NCBI GenBank assembly: GCA_937864115.1
Contig: CALMII010000004.1
Span: 62,001-126,000 of the forward strand
Source: an uncultured Steroidobacter sp.
Lineage (GTDB): Bacteria > Pseudomonadota > Gammaproteobacteria > Steroidobacterales > Steroidobacteraceae
Direction: 5' to 3'
DNA length: 64,000 nucleotides
Shown piece by piece: positions 20,275 through 29,183 of this stretch. Position 1 is the stretch's first letter, and the number at the start of each line of letters is the position of its first letter. The position numbers and the translations under genes were made by a program. A model generated the notes under the pieces. That model saw nothing but the letters and a program-made list of their open reading frames with translations, did not search any database and was not told the origin of the DNA.

Positions 20275-21566
20275 GGCAGGGGCGCCTCAATATCGTTCGT
20301 GGTCAGCGGCTCGCTCGTGAGGCGTTCGGTCTCTGCGAGCAAGCGGTGGTAATCGGCGGCGGCATCGATCGTGGCGGACTGAAGCTCAAGCAGCTCCTGT
20401 TGAGCGGTCACGAGCTCGAGAAACGAGAAGCGGCCACGGTCGTAGCCGCTCTGTGTCTGATCCAGCGCGATGCGCGCCTGCGGCAGCGCTTGCTCACGCA
20501 GCGATGCGACGCGCTCACGGGCCGTCGTCATCTGCTGGTACAACGCGAAGAGGCTCGCTCGTACGCGGATCAGCGTCGCGTCCCTCTCCGCATCGGTTTG
20601 TGCGCGCAGCACCTGCGCCTCCCGGATCGCGCCCTGATTGCGATCGAAGACAGGAATCCCCATCGAGAAGCCCGCAACCAGTGCCGTATCGTTCGTCTCC
20701 TCGAGGCGCCTAAGGCCGATGCCAAGGGAGAGGTTCGGCCGGGCCTGTGCCCGGGCGAGCTGCAGCTCGGCCTCGCGCAGGCGCGCCTGCGAGGCAAAGC
20801 GCGTGATGTCAGGATTGCGCTCGATGCGCGCGGTGAGCTCCGCCAGCGGCACGACCGGTGGCAGCGCAAACAAATCCGCCTGTGCGTCCGTGAACTGTGG
20901 TTCGACATCGCCCCACAAGCTCGACATTGCATAGCGCGCACCGCGCAACTCGCTCTGGGCCTGTTGCTGATCGAGCTCGGCACGCAGTAATGCGATGCGG
21001 GCGCGACTGCGCTCGGCTTCGGGCGAGCGCCCCGCCGTCACGCGCGCCGAGATCGCATCGAGCGTGCGCTGCGCAAGGTCGCGCGATAGACCCGCGAAGC
21101 GCACGCGCTCCTGTGCCGCCACGACATCGATGAACTTTGCGGTGACTTGCGCGAGGACATCGAGCTGACGGGCGCGTTGCTCGACGCTCACCAGATCGAG
21201 ATCGGCTTGCGCCGCTCCGACGCGGCGGCCGCGTTTGTTTCCCAGCTCGATCACCTGGCTCAGGCTGAGCGTCGTCTCGAGCGCATCCGTCCCCGTCGCT
21301 ACGCCGCTGCCAGAGAAGTTCTCCAGCTCCGTCGCGAGTTCGGGATTCGGGCGCAAGCCCGCTTGCGTGATGCGCGCACGCGCGGCGCTGAGCTCGTACG
21401 CGCTTGCGACGAGTTCAGGATTGCGGCGCAAAGCGAGCTCGACGGCCTGATCGAGCGCCAGCGGACCGCGTGGCGGATTCACTTCAGCCGCCGAAACGGC
21501 CTCGATGACACTCAGAATGCCGAGCAGAGCACACGCGATTCGCGCGCGTGCGGATAACCACTTCAT
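20271..21566 (-). CDS. czcC: CzcC-type outer-membrane factor (TolC family)
   Basis: 431 residues with a signal peptide ending about residue 26. Two repeats of the OEP/TolC type are visible: LDQAVELALRRNPELVASAYELSAARARI and later LTARIERNPDITRFASQARLREAELQLARAQARPNLSLGIG. Long Ala/Arg/Gln helices form the periplasmic tunnel. It is the first gene of the czcCBA transcript and follows the His-rich CzcI-like gene by 70 bases. Confidence 0.9.
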   Translation of the reverse strand: MKWLSARARIACALLGILSVIEAVSAAEVNPPRGPLALDQAVELALRRNPELVASAYELSAARARITQAGLRPNPELATELENFSGSGVATGTDALETTLSLSQVIELGNKRGRRVGAAQADLDLVSVEQRARQLDVLAQVTAKFIDVVAAQERVRFAGLSRDLAQRTLDAISARVTAGRSPEAERSRARIALLRAELDQQQAQSELRGARYAMSSLWGDVEPQFTDAQADLFALPPVVPLAELTARIERNPDITRFASQARLREAELQLARAQARPNLSLGIGLRRLEETNDTALVAGFSMGIPVFDRNQGAIREAQVLRAQTDAERDATLIRVRASLFALYQQMTTARERVASLREQALPQARIALDQTQSGYDRGRFSFLELVTAQQELLELQSATIDAAADYHRLLAETERLTSEPLTTNDIEAPLP

Positions 21567-21636
21567 GAAACCTCCACGGACGGGCGCGCTTCACGCGCGC
21601 CGCTGGCGTCAACTCAAAGCAGACGAGAAGGAGGTT

Positions 21637-22026
21637 TTATCGAGGAGGCGCGTGTGCGAGAGGCAGGAAGAACGCCGGGAAAGACGGCAGAGCGACGCGG
21701 CGCGCTTGGGGAAGAAAGATTCGCGTGAACTGCGGCGCGATCAGCAACAGGACGGCCGCTGCGAGGAGCGGCAGGAGATCGAGCCCGCCCATGTCGCCGG
21801 CCTTCTTAACCAGGGCCTCGGCGACGGCGGACAGATCGACATCGTTGTGAGACCCGCCTGTCTGGTCAGCGTGGTGCTGGCCGGCATGGTTCTGCACATG
21901 CATCGTGGCGGGTGGCTCAAGACCATCGAAGCACAGATGGACATGCGCGCCGCTCAGTCGAGCGGCGAGCAGCGCCAGAAACAGCGCCCAGATCAGTTGA
22001 GTCCCGAAGCGGGAATCCCGATGCAT
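21637..22026 (-). CDS. His-rich membrane protein heading the czc operon (CzcI-like position)
   Basis: About 129 residues from ATG 22026; longer in-frame starts would run through the promoter. N-terminal hydrophobic helix (about 8-25), then SGAHVHLCFDGLEPPATMHV and a HHADQ...SHNDVDL stretch, then a Leu-rich C-terminal helix. This His/Asp pattern is common in small proteins just upstream of czcCBA. It may bind or sense metal in the periplasm. It is the first gene after the MerR-type promoter. Confidence 0.65.
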   Translation of the reverse strand: MHRDSRFGTQLIWALFLALLAARLSGAHVHLCFDGLEPPATMHVQNHAGQHHADQTGGSHNDVDLSAVAEALVKKAGDMGGLDLLPLLAAAVLLLIAPQFTRIFLPQARRVALPSFPAFFLPLAHAPPR

Positions 22027-22108
22027 CGCGTCAAACCATGTCCAAAAAGTGTTACAGGCCCTAGCACCATCCGCCGGGCCTCGACCCGAGGCGGCAGCGG
22101 CGGCAGAC

Positions 22109-22137
22109 TCTATAGCCTGTACCCACTTCAGGGTCAA
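22109..22137 (-). promoter_or_regulatory. MerR-type promoter/operator for the czc operon
   Basis: On the minus strand TTGACC (22137-22132) and TATAGA (22114-22109) are separated by 17 bases. The spacer holds an imperfect dyad, ACCCTG..CAGGCT, closely like the ACCCT-N-AGGGT-type operator of CadR/ZntR regulators. It reads away from the merR gene and into the czcI-like gene. The spacing is shorter than the 19-20 bases usual for MerR promoters, so an overlapping -10 (AGAGTC) is possible. Confidence 0.6.
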
Positions 22138-22151
22138 GCGAGGAGCCCTCG

Positions 22152-22772
22152 GTGCCCGAGAAAACTTACCGGATTGGTGAACTCGCGAACGAATTCAGCT
22201 TACCGGTCGAGACGATTCGCTACTACGAGCGCGAAGGATTACTGGCCGCGCCCACCCGCTCAGCGGGGAATTACCGGCTGTATGACGAGCGCCAGCGGGA
22301 ACGGCTGTCATTCATTCGCCGCTGCCGCTCGCTCGATATGACGTTGGATGAGGTGCGGGCGCTGTTGCTTGTGAAGGACACGCCGGAGGAGCACTGCAGT
22401 AAAGTCAATGCGCTTCTGGACACCCACATCCATCACGTAACGGAGCGAATCGGAGAACTGCGGCGATTGAAGCAGCAGTTACAACATCTTCGCGAGCAAT
22501 GTGGGGCAGATCGACTGGGCCGCGACTGCGCCATTCTCAAGAATCTTTCCGCCGCAGGACCCGTGCTGAGCAAGTCCACGCGCGGTGCGCGAAGAACTCG
22601 TCGCACTAAAGGATGGCTGCGGGCATTCGCCGAGTCGTCGCAGCAGCTGACCGATCAGGGGCTGGATGCGTGTCCACGCCTTCTACTCTGCAGCCACTAC
22701 AGGTGTAGCCTCCTGAGCCATTCAGCAGGAACGAATCCTCACCCGTCGCCGACATCCACTTTCATCCGGTAG
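22152..22772 (+). CDS. MerR-family metal-responsive regulator (CadR/ZntR/PbrR group)
   Basis: 206 residues. The winged HTH is in the first 70 residues (YRIGELANEFSLPVETIRYYEREGLL), then a dimer helix. Cys82, Cys117 and Cys126 match the Cys pattern of Zn/Cd/Pb sensors (Cys in EEHC, then 35 residues to REQC, then a loop Cys). After about residue 135 there is a 70-residue Arg/Ser-rich tail with no similarity to usual family members, which end at about 140-150 residues. It is divergent from the czc operon across a MerR-like operator, so it probably controls it. Confidence 0.85.
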   Translation: MPEKTYRIGELANEFSLPVETIRYYEREGLLAAPTRSAGNYRLYDERQRERLSFIRRCRSLDMTLDEVRALLLVKDTPEEHCSKVNALLDTHIHHVTERIGELRRLKQQLQHLREQCGADRLGRDCAILKNLSAAGPVLSKSTRGARRTRRTKGWLRAFAESSQQLTDQGLDACPRLLLCSHYRCSLLSHSAGTNPHPSPTSTFIR

Positions 22773-22834
22773 AGCCGAGGACCGTGCGAGCAACGTTGAG
22801 CGGAAGTTCTAGCGCTAATCGCTGGCATAGTTCA

Positions 22835-23218
22835 TCACCGACCATTGGGCTTGAGCAAAGCGCGCAGTCGGGCGATCTCGCTATCGCGTGTTTCCAGCAA
22901 TGCTTCCAGAACAATGATCCTGCTCAGTAGTTGCCGAACAGCAGCTCGCAGCTCTCGGTCGCCGGACTGTGATCGGGCCGCCTTCGACTCGTCTACGCCA
23001 GCTTTTGGGACGCGTTCGAACAGACTGAGTAGCTCGATGCACCGATAGGCGGTGGCTCGACTGACCCCAGCTTCGCGTGCCACATTCACGACGCTGACCT
23101 TGCCATCGGTGATGGTGGCTTGCCCATTGCGCAGACGGTCATGCGCCGCCAACAACGCTACTGTAGTCGCGGAGCTCCGGGCAGGAACGCGAGCGCTCGC
23201 GACACTCCGATGCGTCAT
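22835..23218 (-). CDS. GinD-like small HTH protein of the recombination module
   Basis: 127 residues from ATG 23218, which overlaps the stop of the third recombinase (ATGA). A helix-turn-helix is visible at VSVVNVAREAGVSRATAYRCIELL (about 45-68). A Ser/Arg-rich link and a C-terminal coiled coil (LLSRIIVLEALLETRDSEIARLRALL) follow. It is the fourth gene of a leftward operon of three tyrosine recombinases, the place of ginD in GInt islands and comparable to tnpC in Tn554. Probably a DNA-binding helper for recombination. Confidence 0.75.
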   Translation of the reverse strand: MTHRSVASARVPARSSATTVALLAAHDRLRNGQATITDGKVSVVNVAREAGVSRATAYRCIELLSLFERVPKAGVDESKAARSQSGDRELRAAVRQLLSRIIVLEALLETRDSEIARLRALLKPNGR

Positions 23219-24489
23219 TGTTCGGCCTGCCTCAGTAGTTTTCGGTACGATTCGATCTGAGCGTCGATCGCGTGCAGTTGCAACGGACTGAGATGCTTGC
23301 CCGCCTTCATCGACTCCGCATCGGCGAGGCAAGCGAGCAGCGCCGGTTTATGACGCATCGTGACAACGCTGTTGGGGCATTTGAGTGGCTGACATCGGCT
23401 CAACGCAGGACCCGTAGCCTTGTCATCATGCTTCAGGCAGAGGGCATGGTCGGCGTAGAAGAAGCAGTCGTTGATGAACCCGGGATGCAAAGTCACCGCG
23501 GTGTTCTCTAGCATCTTGGCGCGGCGTCCTTCGCTGACGATCGCGCCGGGCAGATCGCCGAGATCCTTGCGTATGGCAGTGAATTCAGCGGCCAACCTCG
23601 GTCCCATCGGTCCGCCCGGGGCGGCGCCATTCTTCCAGTTCTCGTACATCTCGACGATATCACCGAGCCGCGCCAGCCGGCTTTCCTCTTCGATCTCAGC
23701 GCGGAAGCCCGACGCAGAGGCGCCGGCATAGCCTTCGAACATGAGGGTACTGGCATGACCGTACTGGATCATGCCAGCGACGACGCCGAACGGCTGACTG
23801 GCGATATACCATGCGAGAGTGCGCCGGAGCTGCCGGGCCTGCCAACGCCAACGCCCAGCTACGTCGTCGTTTGGGATGCGATAGAGCGCTTCGATCTTTG
23901 CGGCATCGGCGGGTGAGCAGCGGGAGAGGACGTCATCCGTCAGGCGTTGGCACTCAGCGGCGAAGTAGTTCAGATAGTCGGTCGGTTGCCCTCCGGCGAG
24001 AACGCGATTGGCCTCGTCCTGCAGGCGCGTCGGCACGAATAGGAGATCATCGTCTGAGGCTCGCGCCTCGGGATCGCGTACTGCAAGAAGATGATCCTGT
24101 ATTCTGCGCGCCGCGGCGATCGCACGCGCCACCGGCTCGATAACGACCCACCGGTGGCGCGCGCCGCTGTGCTTGCGGCCCTTGAAGATTCGCCCGATCA
24201 CCTCATACCGTACCAAGCGCGCGTTGGCGTCTCTACGCTCGCGCAGACAACCGCGCGCGAGCGCTGCGACCTCCTCGCCGCGCATGCCGGAGAGCAGCGC
24301 CACGACCAGATAGCAGGCCCCGAGCGCCGGTATAAATGCCCAATGCGTTGCCCATCCCTGCAAGTGCGCGCGCCACGCCGCTGTCGTTCCCGGAAGTAGA
24401 TTCCAGTTGTAGCTGGCCCCTGGCAACTCACTGCCCAGCGATCCTATGGCTTGATCGATCTTGTGCCGGCGGGCCACGATGACTGCCAT
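23215..24489 (-). CDS. catalytic part of the third tyrosine recombinase (GinC-like), split by a frameshift
   Basis: 424 residues. Tyrosine-recombinase elements: LLSGMRGEEVAAL (first Arg), QARQLRRTLAWYIA (second Arg), and QYGHASTLMFEGYAG (His and the nucleophile Tyr). The C-terminal third has a Cys/His group (NDCFFYADHALCLKH, CQPLKC) seen in this recombinase class. Read upstream in this frame, it continues PEICRSSGLS before MAVIV, which joins smoothly to the N-terminal half at 24492-25334 in the other frame. So the ATG is probably not the true start; one indel near 24,500-24,530 splits the gene, or the sequence has an error. Confidence 0.75.
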   Translation of the reverse strand: MAVIVARRHKIDQAIGSLGSELPGASYNWNLLPGTTAAWRAHLQGWATHWAFIPALGACYLVVALLSGMRGEEVAALARGCLRERRDANARLVRYEVIGRIFKGRKHSGARHRWVVIEPVARAIAAARRIQDHLLAVRDPEARASDDDLLFVPTRLQDEANRVLAGGQPTDYLNYFAAECQRLTDDVLSRCSPADAAKIEALYRIPNDDVAGRWRWQARQLRRTLAWYIASQPFGVVAGMIQYGHASTLMFEGYAGASASGFRAEIEEESRLARLGDIVEMYENWKNGAAPGGPMGPRLAAEFTAIRKDLGDLPGAIVSEGRRAKMLENTAVTLHPGFINDCFFYADHALCLKHDDKATGPALSRCQPLKCPNSVVTMRHKPALLACLADAESMKAGKHLSPLQLHAIDAQIESYRKLLRQAEQ

Positions 24490-24491
24490 GC

Positions 24492-25334
24492 TCAGCCCAC
24501 TGCTGCGACAGATCTCGGGCCACGACGGCTCGCCATCCGGATGAACCGGTACGCGGCCGCCGATCCTTTGAGGCGATTGAGATAGACCTGCAGGCGACGG
24601 TCGCTGATCTTCGGACTCACCCTCTGACGTGGCCCGTCTATCGGGCCGCTTTCCCGGTGACGAGCGATCAAATCATCGACACCGTGATCTACATAGAACA
24701 TGGCCCATCTCAGCGCCGGCGCGCTGATTGCCTCCGGAATGCGCTGCGTGACATTCTCGGTGCGGCCGGGCCGATAACCGGCGACGCGCGTACACGAGCG
24801 GTTTCCCCAGGGCTGTATCTCGAGCGTGCGGAACGACAACCACGGAGCATAGAGAGCCAACCTGCGGATGTTGATGATTCGATGAACGAGGGTCGCCGGC
24901 GAGAGATGTCGTCGGGCGGCCAACCAGCCATCGAGCCATGGCTGATCGATCTCGCTAAGCGTGCGACCGCCGTCTCTGACATCCTGCAAGAACCGACGAA
25001 GGAGCTTCATTTGGTACGGCAAGCTGCCCGGCATCACGCGGCCGATCCTGCGACGCGTCGTATCTGCGTGATCATGGTTCATCCCCAAATACAGGAACTC
25101 GCGAACGAGTTCACGCTCATTGGGATCGAGGATGCTCGTGAACGAGATTCGTCGCTCATGAAGCTTCGCCGGGCGCGCCATACAGCATTCAAGCAGCCAC
25201 TCATCATCGCCGACGAGCGGTATGTTCGATGCCTCGCGACCCTTGATGACGAGGTGCGCTGGGATGGCGAGCGTCGATCGGTCGATTCGCCACTGAGCCG
25301 CCTCATCTCTCTCCACTGTTGCCAGCATCGTCAT
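24492..25334 (-). CDS. N-terminal part of the third tyrosine recombinase (GinC-like)
   Basis: 280 residues. Its ATG overlaps the stop of the second recombinase (ATGA at 25331-25334). It holds the N-terminal region and the core-binding domain: a helical DPNERELVREFLYLGMNHD stretch and SLPYQMKLLRRFLQDV. It lacks catalytic residues and ends in an out-of-frame tail RGPRSVAAVG; the catalytic half follows in another frame. Together with 23215-24489 it would form a recombinase of about 705 residues. Confidence 0.75.
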   Translation of the reverse strand: MTMLATVERDEAAQWRIDRSTLAIPAHLVIKGREASNIPLVGDDEWLLECCMARPAKLHERRISFTSILDPNERELVREFLYLGMNHDHADTTRRRIGRVMPGSLPYQMKLLRRFLQDVRDGGRTLSEIDQPWLDGWLAARRHLSPATLVHRIINIRRLALYAPWLSFRTLEIQPWGNRSCTRVAGYRPGRTENVTQRIPEAISAPALRWAMFYVDHGVDDLIARHRESGPIDGPRQRVSPKISDRRLQVYLNRLKGSAAAYRFIRMASRRGPRSVAAVG

Positions 25335-27094
25335 ACCCTCTTGATATGCAATGGCAGGACGGGTTGAACGGCCTCCTCGCTCATCACAAGGCGCGCGCTT
25401 TCCATGTCGGCGTCTGTGAACGCGGGAAGGATCTGCTGTGTGATACGGTTGAAGTCAGCGCCATGCTCATCGTTCCAGCGTGTCTCTGACAGCACGGACC
25501 GCCGATCACTCAGCCAGTCCATATAGGTCAGCAGCGCCGGCAGTTTGCGCCGCGTAAAGATCGCGTTCCGGCAGTGCAAGCAGCCCGTGAACGCCGCGGC
25601 GCATGATCCGTCATCGGCCCGTTCAATCGGGCTGGCCCAGAAGTCCATGCAGATACCCAGGAACGTATCGGAGCTCCCCGCCATAAGCGTGGCCGCCGTG
25701 GGCCCATCCATCGCTCGCCCCGGCAGCGCAAGACCTGCCACGCGAGCCTTGTTCTCCGCTTCGGCAGATAGCACGACTGGGTTCATCGCGATATCAAAGA
25801 GCTGCGTCTCCGCGGCTACGATGGATTGCGCATGTTCTTCGTCCAGCGCTTCCACGGCCGCATAGTGCCTGGCAGCGACGGATCGGGAGTGATCGCTTGC
25901 AAACCGACGCAGATGCCCCGCATGCCGAAGGTAGTTGTTCCGTTTCACCGTCTTTCTCAGCCGGGACGGTGCGATGAAAGCGATCGGCACTCCGTTCTCG
26001 TCGATAACGCTAAGGGCCGATATCGCGCGCCGGAAGTTGTTCGTGCAGAGTCTGAACCGCCGCCAAGTCGGTAGATCCTTCTCGACAAAGCCCACCCAAA
26101 GATACTCTGCGTCGGCGTCGCCTCTTCCAGCCATGCGCTCCGCGGCCGGCTGCGATAGATCAAGGGCGAGCCGAATAATACCGCCCGGTGTCGTGATGCC
26201 ACCGTCGCGGACGCGTTCGCGCTTGATCGTGTGTCGCGGTCCGGCCCGACTCTTCACATACTCGATCGTGACAAAGCCCCGCGAAGCGTTCTTAAGGCAG
26301 TCCCGGCGCAACGTCCGCAGGCATTCGATTGGGATCTCGACTCGCAACGCGAGTGCGATAACGAAGTAAACCGCGTCGGGCAAGGTTGTCACGGCAAGCC
26401 CCGTGGCTGCCGCGATCGAGACACGACGATGTCTGAACAGATCGAACTCGGCCTTCGTCGGGCGGATGCCTTCAGCCGCTCGCAGGAAGGCACGATCGAA
26501 GTAGGACGGATTGGGCTCGCTACGCAAAGCGTCGAGTTGCCTACGACCGGCAAAGATACGGTCGCGGGCTGCCGCGACTCGCCGATCCGCGGCTCGCTTC
26601 AATGCCTCCGCGACGAACGGAGTGAGTGGTTCGCGTGGCGCAAGCGCCTTCCCCGAGTGCCGACTTACGAAATTCAGACGGTGCTTCACCTCGGCGCTGA
26701 GCAAAGACGGAGCATGCTTGCCGATTACGCGCAGACCGTAAATCAAACAGCGGAACCGGCTGTACTGGCCGTGGACATCACATGCATCGATATCCGCCGC
26801 AGTCAGTGTCCGCAGTCCACCGGAGAGTCGCCCCGATGCCGTCAACAATTTGCCGAGTTGGGTCCAGCTCTGCCAATGCTGCTTAACGGTCGGCACCGCG
26901 AGCCCGTCAAAGAGGTCACCCATCAGGGGACCGAAATGCATGGCAAGGTCGCGGCCGAGTCCCTCATTCCCGACATCGTGCAGCGGCCAGATCAGTGCCC
27001 GACCCACACCGTCGCGATGCCGGTATGTCAGCACCGCGTCCGGAGCAGTTCGCTCCGCCATGTCTGCTTCGAACGCTATCCGCGGCCGAGCCAT
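25331..27094 (-). CDS. second tyrosine recombinase of the module (GinB-like)
   Basis: 587 residues and intact. The DNA-binding half is N-terminal (QHWQSWTQLGKLLTASG). Catalytic region: LALRVEIPIECLRTLRRDCL (first Arg), IAPSRLRKTVKRNNYLRHAG (second Arg), and SRSVAARHYAAVEAL with the nucleophile Tyr. A C-terminal Cys cluster (SCAAAFTGCLHCRNAI) resembles a small zinc site common in this recombinase group. It starts nine bases after the first recombinase and overlaps the third. Confidence 0.85.
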   Translation of the reverse strand: MARPRIAFEADMAERTAPDAVLTYRHRDGVGRALIWPLHDVGNEGLGRDLAMHFGPLMGDLFDGLAVPTVKQHWQSWTQLGKLLTASGRLSGGLRTLTAADIDACDVHGQYSRFRCLIYGLRVIGKHAPSLLSAEVKHRLNFVSRHSGKALAPREPLTPFVAEALKRAADRRVAAARDRIFAGRRQLDALRSEPNPSYFDRAFLRAAEGIRPTKAEFDLFRHRRVSIAAATGLAVTTLPDAVYFVIALALRVEIPIECLRTLRRDCLKNASRGFVTIEYVKSRAGPRHTIKRERVRDGGITTPGGIIRLALDLSQPAAERMAGRGDADAEYLWVGFVEKDLPTWRRFRLCTNNFRRAISALSVIDENGVPIAFIAPSRLRKTVKRNNYLRHAGHLRRFASDHSRSVAARHYAAVEALDEEHAQSIVAAETQLFDIAMNPVVLSAEAENKARVAGLALPGRAMDGPTAATLMAGSSDTFLGICMDFWASPIERADDGSCAAAFTGCLHCRNAIFTRRKLPALLTYMDWLSDRRSVLSETRWNDEHGADFNRITQQILPAFTDADMESARLVMSEEAVQPVLPLHIKRV

Positions 27095-27103
27095 ATCAGG
27101 ACA

Positions 27104-28096
27104 CTACGGGCGGAGATGGCCATCGAGCGCCGCGGCCGCGTGATCCAGCGTCTCGAACGCTTCGTCGACATAGGTGAGGTAACGCTGCGTCGTCAGCGAA
27201 CTCGCATGACCAAGCCAGCGCTGCACTCGCCGCAGCGGATCGCCGACCACCTTGAGATACACCTCCTGCGTGCGGTCCGCGCGTTCCTGGGCTTCCAGTC
27301 TGGTGACTTCAGCGTTGATCAGATGGGTGAGCCAATGGACCGCGAACGCATGTCTGAGCGTGTGCGGCGAGATCGATACTTCCGTCGCCAAGTCCTCCGA
27401 TAGTTGGCGACTCGCTCTCCGGAAAATCGATTGCCAAGCACTGGTAGTCATCGGCTGCCCGCGTTCGGTCAACCACAGCGCCGCAGGCTGCGCGGTGTCC
27501 ACTGATGCGCCGAGTTTCGGCAAGAGGACGAGATTTCGCCGCTCCTCGATATGCAGCGAGGCGACGCGGCGTGGTTTGCGTTCACCCATGATCCCCAAGC
27601 GCCCGCCATCCACGCGCCATCCGACCAACGGTTGCCGCATTTGCCGGATTCCGCCTGCGCGGCGCCAGCGATCAACAAGCTGGGTCCGTTCCTCACGGAG
27701 GTAAGTTTCGATAAACCGCCGCGCCACGCGCTTCGGATAGGGAACGGACCGCGGCTTCCTTCCCTTCGTAATCGCGGAGGACAGCTCGACCATAGCGCTG
27801 CGGCGGCCGGCAAAGATCGCCGCTTCCGCGTCCGGCATCTCTCCGATCAGGAGACTGGAGGCTTCCTCAAGCCGCATGCCGGTCGTGATGAGTAGCTCGG
27901 CAAATGCGGAATCGCGAAGCGGTGCTCGGCTGTGCCTTCCCATCAGTGCGCGGTCTCGGAAGGCGACGTAGTCGTCGAGAGACACCATGCGAACGGTGTC
28001 CTCAGAATATCCTCCGTCGCGTCGGAACTTCGTCCGCGGCGCTTCGGTCACCAGGCCGACTTCTTCGCTTGCTGCCAACTGGTAGAACCGCGTCAA
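27104..28096 (-). CDS. catalytic part of the first tyrosine recombinase (GinA-like), split by a frameshift
   Basis: 330 residues if started at TTG 28096, but that start is probably artificial. Catalytic set complete: [13 protein letters not shown] (Arg), [14 protein letters not shown] (HxLR), [21 protein letters not shown] (His/Trp and Tyr). In this frame the upstream sequence reads [22 protein letters not shown], a normal end of the core-binding domain, which continues the frame of 28093-28500 after one shift. The gene would then be about 470 residues. It is the first gene of the recombination operon. Confidence 0.78.
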   Translation of the reverse strand: MTRFYQLAASEEVGLVTEAPRTKFRRDGGYSEDTVRMVSLDDYVAFRDRALMGRHSRAPLRDSAFAELLITTGMRLEEASSLLIGEMPDAEAAIFAGRRSAMVELSSAITKGRKPRSVPYPKRVARRFIETYLREERTQLVDRWRRAGGIRQMRQPLVGWRVDGGRLGIMGERKPRRVASLHIEERRNLVLLPKLGASVDTAQPAALWLTERGQPMTTSAWQSIFRRASRQLSEDLATEVSISPHTLRHAFAVHWLTHLINAEVTRLEAQERADRTQEVYLKVVGDPLRRVQRWLGHASSLTTQRYLTYVDEAFETLDHAAAALDGHLRP

Positions 28097-28500
28097 TGCG
28101 ATGGAGGCGCGCTTCCAGGACGAACCGGCGAGGCGGAGTCGGCAGGCCCTTCGCGGCGCAGCCGACGGTAGGCGCCGATGTCTGCGCTGCTTGCGTCCAA
28201 CATGGATTTATCGTGCAGGTCGCGCAGATATCGTGCGAAGACATGGAGATCGCGCGCATAGTGGTTAGCCGATTTCAATGACACGCCGTCCGATCGCAGG
28301 AACGTCATGAAGGCGTTCAGCTCCCGAACCAAGTTTCCGTCTGCATCAATGAACTGGGTAAGGCCCTCTTCCGGAAGCTCATGAGCGAGTCGAGTTGCAC
28401 CGTTCGGCGAGCGCGCACTGAGAATCTTGGGAAGGATGACTTGGCCATCGATGACGACAGCGGCGCAGCCACGCACTGAGTCGAATGAGAAGAGATGCAT
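28093..28500 (-). CDS. N-terminal DNA-binding part of the first tyrosine recombinase (GinA-like)
   Basis: About 135 residues from ATG 28500 (GAGAGG upstream; a longer start at 28545 exists). It contains most of a SAM-like core-binding domain: [34 protein letters not shown]. After GPAD it runs into an out-of-frame tail [14 protein letters not shown] and stops at 28093. The matching continuation lies in another frame directly downstream. Its promoter must be within the last 130 bases of the island. Confidence 0.75.
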   Translation of the reverse strand: MHLFSFDSVRGCAAVVIDGQVILPKILSARSPNGATRLAHELPEEGLTQFIDADGNLVRELNAFMTFLRSDGVSLKSANHYARDLHVFARYLRDLHDKSMLDASSADIGAYRRLRREGPADSASPVRPGSAPPSH

Positions 28501-28619
28501 TCCATCCTCTCCTAGCGGACGGAACCTCGCGTTCTTCCGCCACACACGCTGAAGAATGATACGCGGATGCGCCTGTCGTCAAAGGCAGATCGTTCCAATC
28601 ATTGAATGTCTCACCGACT

Positions 28620-28632
28620 ACATAATTTTTCT
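28620..28632. repeat. right attachment site of the island (ACATAA plus core TTTTTC)
   Basis: ACATAA (28620-28625) is the inverted match of TTATGT at the left end. TTTTTCT (28626-28632) repeats 6931-6937. The coding frame of the PP-loop gene resumes inside the core with Phe-Phe-Cys-Pro. Confidence 0.8.
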
Positions 28633-29045
28633 GCCCCGCTTCGAAGGAATGGGAACTATGGTGGCTCGCCGCGGTACATCCCGACTTGTTCGAACGCGCT
28701 TTGCTGATCGAGCGACGCGCTCTGACGGGCCGTCACAGCCGGTTCAATGAAATTGAGTTCGGTGCGAGCTGGGAAGACCTCGTCCGGAATGCGGATCGTT
28801 TCCCGAGCACCACGACAACCGTCGGGCTCGGACGGTCTTTTGCGTGGAATCAATGGGCGCGAGTCAATGACATCGTCGATGCCAATTTCAAAGTGCGCAC
28901 TGAGCAGCGCGAGCGATTTACCCAGATGGCTGACCGACTCCGACGCAAGACGGACAATGCGTTCGACAGCCGCGCCGGTCTTGCGGCACAGCACGCTCGC
29001 GGTGAGACGGGGATCGCGCAGCAGACGCAGCTCGCGCTTGCATAG
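28626..29045 (+). pseudogene. 3' half of the split PP-loop gene
   Basis: From 28626 the frame reads FFCPASKEWELWWLAAVHPDL and then continues to TGA... at 29045 as the C-terminal half of the PAPS-reductase-like protein. It has GRHSRFNEIEF, GLGRSFAWNQWARVNDIVD and a basic end. FFCPASK supplies the Cys missing from the left half. Joined to 6262-6937 across the TTTTTCT repeat it gives 362 residues in one frame. There is no start or ribosome site for this half alone, so it is silent while the island is present. Confidence 0.88.
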
Positions 29046-29183
29046 ACAATTGGAGCGGCCCGCACGCCCGGATAGCGAACGCTAGATGGGGGGATTATGT
29101 GCGCGCGCCGGCCGGTCTATCTCTAAATGTGTTGCCGAAATGATCCTGGAACCGAGTGATGGAGCTTTCGAGGAATGCGAAGC

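Noticed and set aside
26231..27403. 390-residue plus-strand frame inside the GinB-like gene
   Set aside because: It is antisense to an intact recombinase and has no recognisable domain.
28096..28096. TTG 28096 as a real start for the catalytic part of the first recombinase
   Set aside because: Upstream in-frame residues continue a normal core-binding domain, so a frameshift explains the break better than a new start.
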